A DNA stretch of 9,133 nucleotides, taken from positions 1 through 9,133 of the forward strand of contig CAIJNA010000074.1 of assembly GCA_903821805.1 (NCBI GenBank). Reading direction: 5' to 3'. The translations under genes were made by a program, and so were the position numbers. The notes under the pieces were generated by a model that worked only from the letters and a program-made list of their open reading frames with translations, was not told the origin of the DNA and did no database searches. Origin of the DNA: an uncultured Campylobacterota bacterium (GTDB lineage: Bacteria > Campylobacterota > Campylobacteria > Campylobacterales > Arcobacteraceae). Below are positions 6,290 through 9,133 of the stretch, in pieces (the first letter of the stretch is position 1; each line of letters starts with the position of its first letter).

Positions 6290-6779
6290 ATTTTTGGTTT
6301 GATATAACTTGTGAGTATACAATCGCATTACTTGGGCATACTTTGATACAAAATCCACAATTTGTACATTTGTCATGACTGATGGTTGGTTTAAATATCC
6401 CATCAAAAAAGATAGCATCATCAATACATGGGTCTTTACATGAAAAACACATTGTATTTTGCCAACTCATACATAATGTAGTATCGATGGAGACAGTTAT
6501 ATTAATTTTCTTTTTTTCAATAAGCTTAAGAGTTTCATTAGGACAAATTAGAGCGCACTCATCACAGTAAGTACATCCGCTAAAAGAAAAATTTAAAGCG
6601 GGAGTTTTATCTTCTAAGATAGTAATAATCTTTTCTGGACAGACAACTGAACATCTTCCTTCACAAGTTATACAATCAACTCCAAACTGTTCTTCATTAG
6701 CAAAGTAAGGAGGTCGAACAATAAACTTTTTTGTCTCTTTCTTTTTAAACATGAAAGTAAACAAATCCCTTCTGTTCAT
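6288..6779 (-). CDS. napF: NapF, cytoplasmic ferredoxin-type maturation protein
   Basis: NapF is a cytoplasmic iron-sulfur protein that interacts with NapA and is thought to help its cofactor maturation before export. The 163-residue protein has four cysteine groups for [4Fe-4S] clusters: C36-x2-C39-x3-C43-x3-C47P, C69-x2-C72-x2-C75-x3-C79P, an irregular C103-x7-C111-x2-C114-x3-C118, and C138-x2-C141-x2-C144-x3-C148P. The N-terminus, MNRRDLF followed by RPPYFANEEQF, also fits NapF. There is no signal peptide. The start is supported by AGGGG at 6786-6790, 6 bases before the ATG. It is the first gene of the minus-strand operon and diverges from nrdD across a 167-base region holding a Crp/Fnr-type palindrome. 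A generic polyferredoxin is the alternative, but cluster layout and neighbours favour NapF. Confidence 0.92.
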   Translation of the reverse strand: MNRRDLFTFMFKKKETKKFIVRPPYFANEEQFGVDCITCEGRCSVVCPEKIITILEDKTPALNFSFSGCTYCDECALICPNETLKLIEKKKINITVSIDTTLCMSWQNTMCFSCKDPCIDDAIFFDGIFKPTISHDKCTNCGFCIKVCPSNAIVYSQVISNQK

Positions 6780-6807
6780 CTTGCACCCCTATGTTATTTT
6801 ATATATG

Positions 6808-6816
6808 AGTGTATCA
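6808..6816 (-). promoter_or_regulatory. Extended -10 element of the napF promoter
   Basis: On the minus strand TGATACACT reads as an extended -10 (TG-n-TACACT, hexamer 4 of 6 to consensus). The hexamer begins exactly 22 bases after the palindrome at 6836-6849, the same spacing as at the regulator promoter. Transcription would start near 6801, leaving a leader of about 22 bases that contains the ribosome site. Confidence 0.6.
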
Positions 6817-6835
6817 TTGTTATTTATAAAAATCA

Positions 6836-6849
6836 TTGACTTAAGTCAA
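6836..6849. promoter_or_regulatory. Crp/Fnr-type palindromic operator shared by napF and nrdD
   Basis: TTGACTTAAGTCAA is a perfect 14-bp palindrome with the Fnr layout (TTGAC-N4-GTCAA). It differs from the canonical TTGAT-N4-ATCAA by a symmetrical change at the fifth position of each half. It lies between the divergent genes napF and nrdD, at the class II activator distance from the napF -10 element and roughly so from a candidate nrdD -10. Joint anaerobic activation of both genes is inferred. Confidence 0.7.
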
Positions 6850-6868
6850 AAAAGAATCTTACAATTTG

Positions 6869-6874
6869 TATAGT
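6869..6874 (+). promoter_or_regulatory. Candidate -10 hexamer of the nrdD promoter
   Basis: TATAGT matches the -10 consensus at five of six positions and lies 19 bases after the shared palindrome. That is three bases closer than in the napF and regulator promoters, so the assignment is tentative. It would give a leader of about 65 bases. Confidence 0.4.
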
Positions 6875-6935
6875 TTATTTGACACATATCATACTGATTC
6901 TTTTTGTAAATTGATACCATTTTGCAAATTTTCAC

Positions 6936-6941
6936 TAAGGA
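6936..6941 (+). promoter_or_regulatory. Ribosome binding site deciding the nrdD start
   Basis: TAAGGA lies 5 bases before the ATG at 6947. No comparable site precedes the in-frame TTG at 6866, which also overlaps the candidate -10 element, so the start is set at 6947. Confidence 0.75.
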
Positions 6942-6946
6942 TTGCG

Positions 6947-9064
6947 ATGAAATATATAATCAAACGAGACGGTTCAAAGGATGAATTCAAAGCTTATAAA
7001 ATTGAAGATGCTGTAAAAAAAGCTTTCAAAAGTCAAAATGAAACTTATAATCATAATATCTTTATTACTATTATGGAACAAATGAAAAGCAATAAACTTA
7101 AATCAGTTGAAGATATACAAGATATGATCGAAAAAACACTTTTTTCTTTTGGTCATTTCTTTGTGGCAAAAGCCTTTGTTACTTATCGTTTTTTACATAA
7201 AATGCAAAGAGAGCATATGCTAGGACTTGGAAGCGATACAACATTTGTCAATTCAACGGCAAGTGTAGAAGAGTATATACAAAAAAGTGACTGGCGAATT
7301 AATGCAAATGCAAATACTGGCTATTCAAATTCTGGACTAGTGAATAATCTAGCTGGAAAAGTAATAGCAAACTATTGGCTTGATAAAATTTACACACAAG
7401 AAGAGGGATATTCACACAGAAATGGGGATATCCATATTCATGATTTGGATTGTTTGACTGGATATTGTGCTGGCTGGAGTTTGCGACAACTTTTAAATGA
7501 AGGTTTTAATGGTGTTCGAGGCAGAGTTGAAAGTGATGCTCCAAAACATTTTCGTGAAGCACTCGGACAAATGGCAAATTTTTTAGGGATACTTCAAAGC
7601 GAATGGGCTGGAGCTCAAGCTTTCAGTTCGTTTGATACATACCTTGCACCTTATGTTTTTGCTGATGATTTGAGTTTTAGTGAAATAAAAAAAGCAGTGA
7701 GAAGCTTTATTTATAACCTTAATGTTCCTTCTCGTTGGGGACAATCTCCATTTACTAATATTACTATTGATTGGACAGTGCCAGATGATTTGAAAAATCA
7801 AATCCCAACAAGATGCGATATACATCTTTTTAAAGATACAAGATCGTACTCTTTAGTAGAAAAAGCTCAAAGTCGTGGCGTGAAAAATCTTGAAGATTTA
7901 ACATACAAAGATTTCAAACCAGAGATGGATTTGATCAACAAAGCTTACTATGAGATTATGACGCAGGGGGATAAAACAGGGCAACCATTTACTTTCCCGA
8001 TCCCAACAGTGAATATCACTGAAGATTTTGATTGGGATGGGGATAATGTCGAGGTTCTTTTGGAAAATAGTGCCAAAATTGGCTCAAGCTATTTTCAAAA
8101 TTTTGTAGGGAGTCAGTACAAACTTGATAGCGATGGAAACAAAGTGCAAAATGAAGAGGCTTACAAACCAAATGCTGTGCGAAGTATGTGTTGTAGGTTG
8201 CAACTTGATTTGAGAGAGTTACTCAAAAGAGGCAATGGACTTTTTGGTTCAGCAGAGATGACAGGAAGTATTGGAGTAGTGACACTCAATATGGCAAGGT
8301 TAGGATATTTGTATAGTGGGGATAAGGGGAAACTTTACCAAGCTATCGAAGAACTTCTTGAACTTTCTTATACAACTTTGGAGAAAAAAAGGGTTGTTAT
8401 CAACAGCTTGTTTGAAGATGGTTTGTACCCTTATACAAAACGTTATCTTAAAAGTTTTAATAATCATTTTTCAACAATTGGGCTCAATGGGCTCAATGAG
8501 ATGGTGAGAAATTTTACCAAAGATAATGATGATATCAGTACAGATTTTGGAGAAGAGCTTTCTTTAAAAGTTTTAGACTTTGTAAGAGAGAAAATCAAAG
8601 TCTTTCAAGAAAGAAGTGGCAATTTGTATAATCTTGAAGCAACTCCAGCTGAGGGGACAACTTATAGGTTCGCAAAAGAAGATAAAAAAAGATATCCAGA
8701 TATTTTACAAGCGGGTGAGGGAGAAAATATCTACTACACCAACTCTTCACAGCTTCCAGTTGATTTTACGAAAGATCCGTTTGAAGCACTATTAAAACAA
8801 GATAAATTTCAAACCAAATATACAGGAGGTACAGTTTTGCATCTGTATATGAATGAAAAACTAAAAACTACAGCATCTACAAAAGAGTTTTTAAAAACTG
8901 TTTTAGAGAATTTTAGATTGCCATATATCACTTTAACACCACTTTTTTCAGTGTGTCCAAAACATGGATATTTGAGCGGTGAACACGAATTTTGTCCAAA
9001 ATGTGATGAAGATATTTTGGAAAATCATTATAACAATAAACCAAACACAAAGGGAAAAGAATGA
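6947..9064 (+). CDS. nrdD: NrdD large piece, class III anaerobic ribonucleoside-triphosphate reductase without its glycyl-radical loop
   Basis: This enzyme reduces ribonucleoside triphosphates to deoxy forms without oxygen, using a glycyl radical made by NrdG. From ATG 6947 the protein has 705 residues. An N-terminal ATP cone (about 3-88) is followed by the ten-stranded barrel. Active-site cysteines are visible in HIHDLDCLTGYC (C174) and SMCCRLQLDLRELLKRGNG (C415/C416), and NLEATPAEGTTYR (about 562-573) is the conserved late-barrel motif. The zinc-site region VCPKHGYLSGEHEFCPKC (669-686) is present. Family members normally continue within a few residues into the loop (RV.GY) that holds the radical glycine. 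Here the chain ends in about 19 unrelated residues (DEDILENHYNNK onward) and stops. The loop seems to be supplied by the next ORF, whose ATG overlaps this stop. The gene diverges from napF and probably shares its anaerobic operator. Confidence 0.93.
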   Translation: MKYIIKRDGSKDEFKAYKIEDAVKKAFKSQNETYNHNIFITIMEQMKSNKLKSVEDIQDMIEKTLFSFGHFFVAKAFVTYRFLHKMQREHMLGLGSDTTFVNSTASVEEYIQKSDWRINANANTGYSNSGLVNNLAGKVIANYWLDKIYTQEEGYSHRNGDIHIHDLDCLTGYCAGWSLRQLLNEGFNGVRGRVESDAPKHFREALGQMANFLGILQSEWAGAQAFSSFDTYLAPYVFADDLSFSEIKKAVRSFIYNLNVPSRWGQSPFTNITIDWTVPDDLKNQIPTRCDIHLFKDTRSYSLVEKAQSRGVKNLEDLTYKDFKPEMDLINKAYYEIMTQGDKTGQPFTFPIPTVNITEDFDWDGDNVEVLLENSAKIGSSYFQNFVGSQYKLDSDGNKVQNEEAYKPNAVRSMCCRLQLDLRELLKRGNGLFGSAEMTGSIGVVTLNMARLGYLYSGDKGKLYQAIEELLELSYTTLEKKRVVINSLFEDGLYPYTKRYLKSFNNHFSTIGLNGLNEMVRNFTKDNDDISTDFGEELSLKVLDFVREKIKVFQERSGNLYNLEATPAEGTTYRFAKEDKKRYPDILQAGEGENIYYTNSSQLPVDFTKDPFEALLKQDKFQTKYTGGTVLHLYMNEKLKTTASTKEFLKTVLENFRLPYITLTPLFSVCPKHGYLSGEHEFCPKCDEDILENHYNNKPNTKGKE
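9050..9055 (+). promoter_or_regulatory. Ribosome binding site of the small glycyl-radical ORF
   Basis: AAGGGA near the end of nrdD lies 5 bases before the ATG at 9061. Its presence supports separate, coupled translation of the small ORF rather than a chance frameshift in nrdD. Confidence 0.6.
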
Positions 9065-9133
9065 AACGCAATGAAATTTTAGCAAACTTAAATGACAAAA
9101 GAACAAAATGTACTGTCTATACAAGAGTGATGG
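9061..9133 (+). CDS. Small protein carrying the NrdD glycyl-radical loop (3' partial)
   Basis: Only the first 24 codons and one base of the next are in the window. The visible residues include KCTVYTRVM, and the next codon begins with g, compatible with glycine. This matches the start of the glycyl-radical loop of many NrdD proteins, in which T.VYSRV.GY follows the zinc site; that loop is absent from the 705-residue NrdD directly upstream. The ATG overlaps the nrdD stop (ATGA) and has its own ribosome site. I infer that the two proteins together make a complete class III reductase, in the way a separate glycyl-radical subunit (GrcA/YfiD) can restore damaged pyruvate formate-lyase. The radical glycine and the C-terminus lie beyond the window end, so the call depends on a short motif and the context. 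Confidence 0.7.
   Translation, partial: MKRNEILANLNDKRTKCTVYTRVM

Noticed and set aside
6275..6424. Upstream extension of the 86-residue gene into napF
   Set aside because: It overlaps the C-terminal cysteine clusters of NapF in another frame and lacks a ribosome site; ATG 6274 has one.
6866..6946. TTG-initiated 27-residue N-terminal extension of NrdD
   Set aside because: It has no ribosome site, overlaps the candidate -10 element and adds residues before the conserved ATP-cone start; ATG 6947 has a good ribosome site.
1..9133. Mobile elements, CRISPR arrays, tRNA or rRNA genes, riboswitches
   Set aside because: No transposase, terminal inverted repeats, spaced repeat array, tRNA-like cloverleaf or rRNA sequence was seen on either strand, and the longest non-coding gap is 167 bases.

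Overview
The window is AT-rich (about 30-33% G+C by eye, not computed). It holds a periplasmic nitrate reductase (Nap) accessory locus of the type found in Campylobacterota (formerly Epsilonproteobacteria). The evidence is the NapC-independent gene set napH, napB, napF, napL and napD, including napL, which is characteristic of that group. I cannot fix the genus. Arcobacter-, Sulfurimonas- or Sulfurospirillum-like organisms are all possible.

Layout. Bases 1-1453 (+) are the 3' end of a nap operon: napH (5' end cut by the window) and napB, closed by a good intrinsic terminator at 1461-1488. Bases 1503-4171 (+) are a second unit. A perfect FNR-type box and a -10 hexamer lead directly into a Crp/Fnr-family regulator. 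Next come a membrane sensor-like protein with a NarX/PilJ-type periplasmic domain but no output domain, and moaA (molybdopterin cofactor synthesis). Bases 4231-6779 (-) form a convergent, tightly packed operon read as napF - 86-aa unknown acidic protein - napL - napD - stand-alone Aer-like PAS protein. From 6947 (+), diverging from napF, lies nrdD (class III anaerobic ribonucleotide reductase). It is followed with a 4-base overlap by a small ORF, cut by the window end, that appears to carry the glycyl-radical loop missing from the large subunit.

How it fits together. NapH (with NapG, outside) should pass quinol electrons to NapB and the molybdenum enzyme NapA (outside). NapD and NapF act in NapA maturation. 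MoaA makes the pterin precursor of the NapA cofactor. The Crp-type regulator, the possible nitrate sensor and the Aer-like PAS protein would tie expression and behaviour to anaerobic or nitrate conditions. nrdD supplies deoxynucleotides without oxygen and shares a 14-bp palindromic Crp/Fnr-type site with napF.

Most interesting points: the apparent natural split of NrdD; a Crp regulator predicted to be translated from a leaderless mRNA under an FNR box; an output-less nitrate-sensor-like protein directly behind it; a conserved-looking but unassigned acidic protein inside the nap operon; and a nap cluster split into two opposed operons. No mobile elements, CRISPR arrays, tRNA or rRNA genes were seen, and no gene-free stretch exceeds 300 bases.
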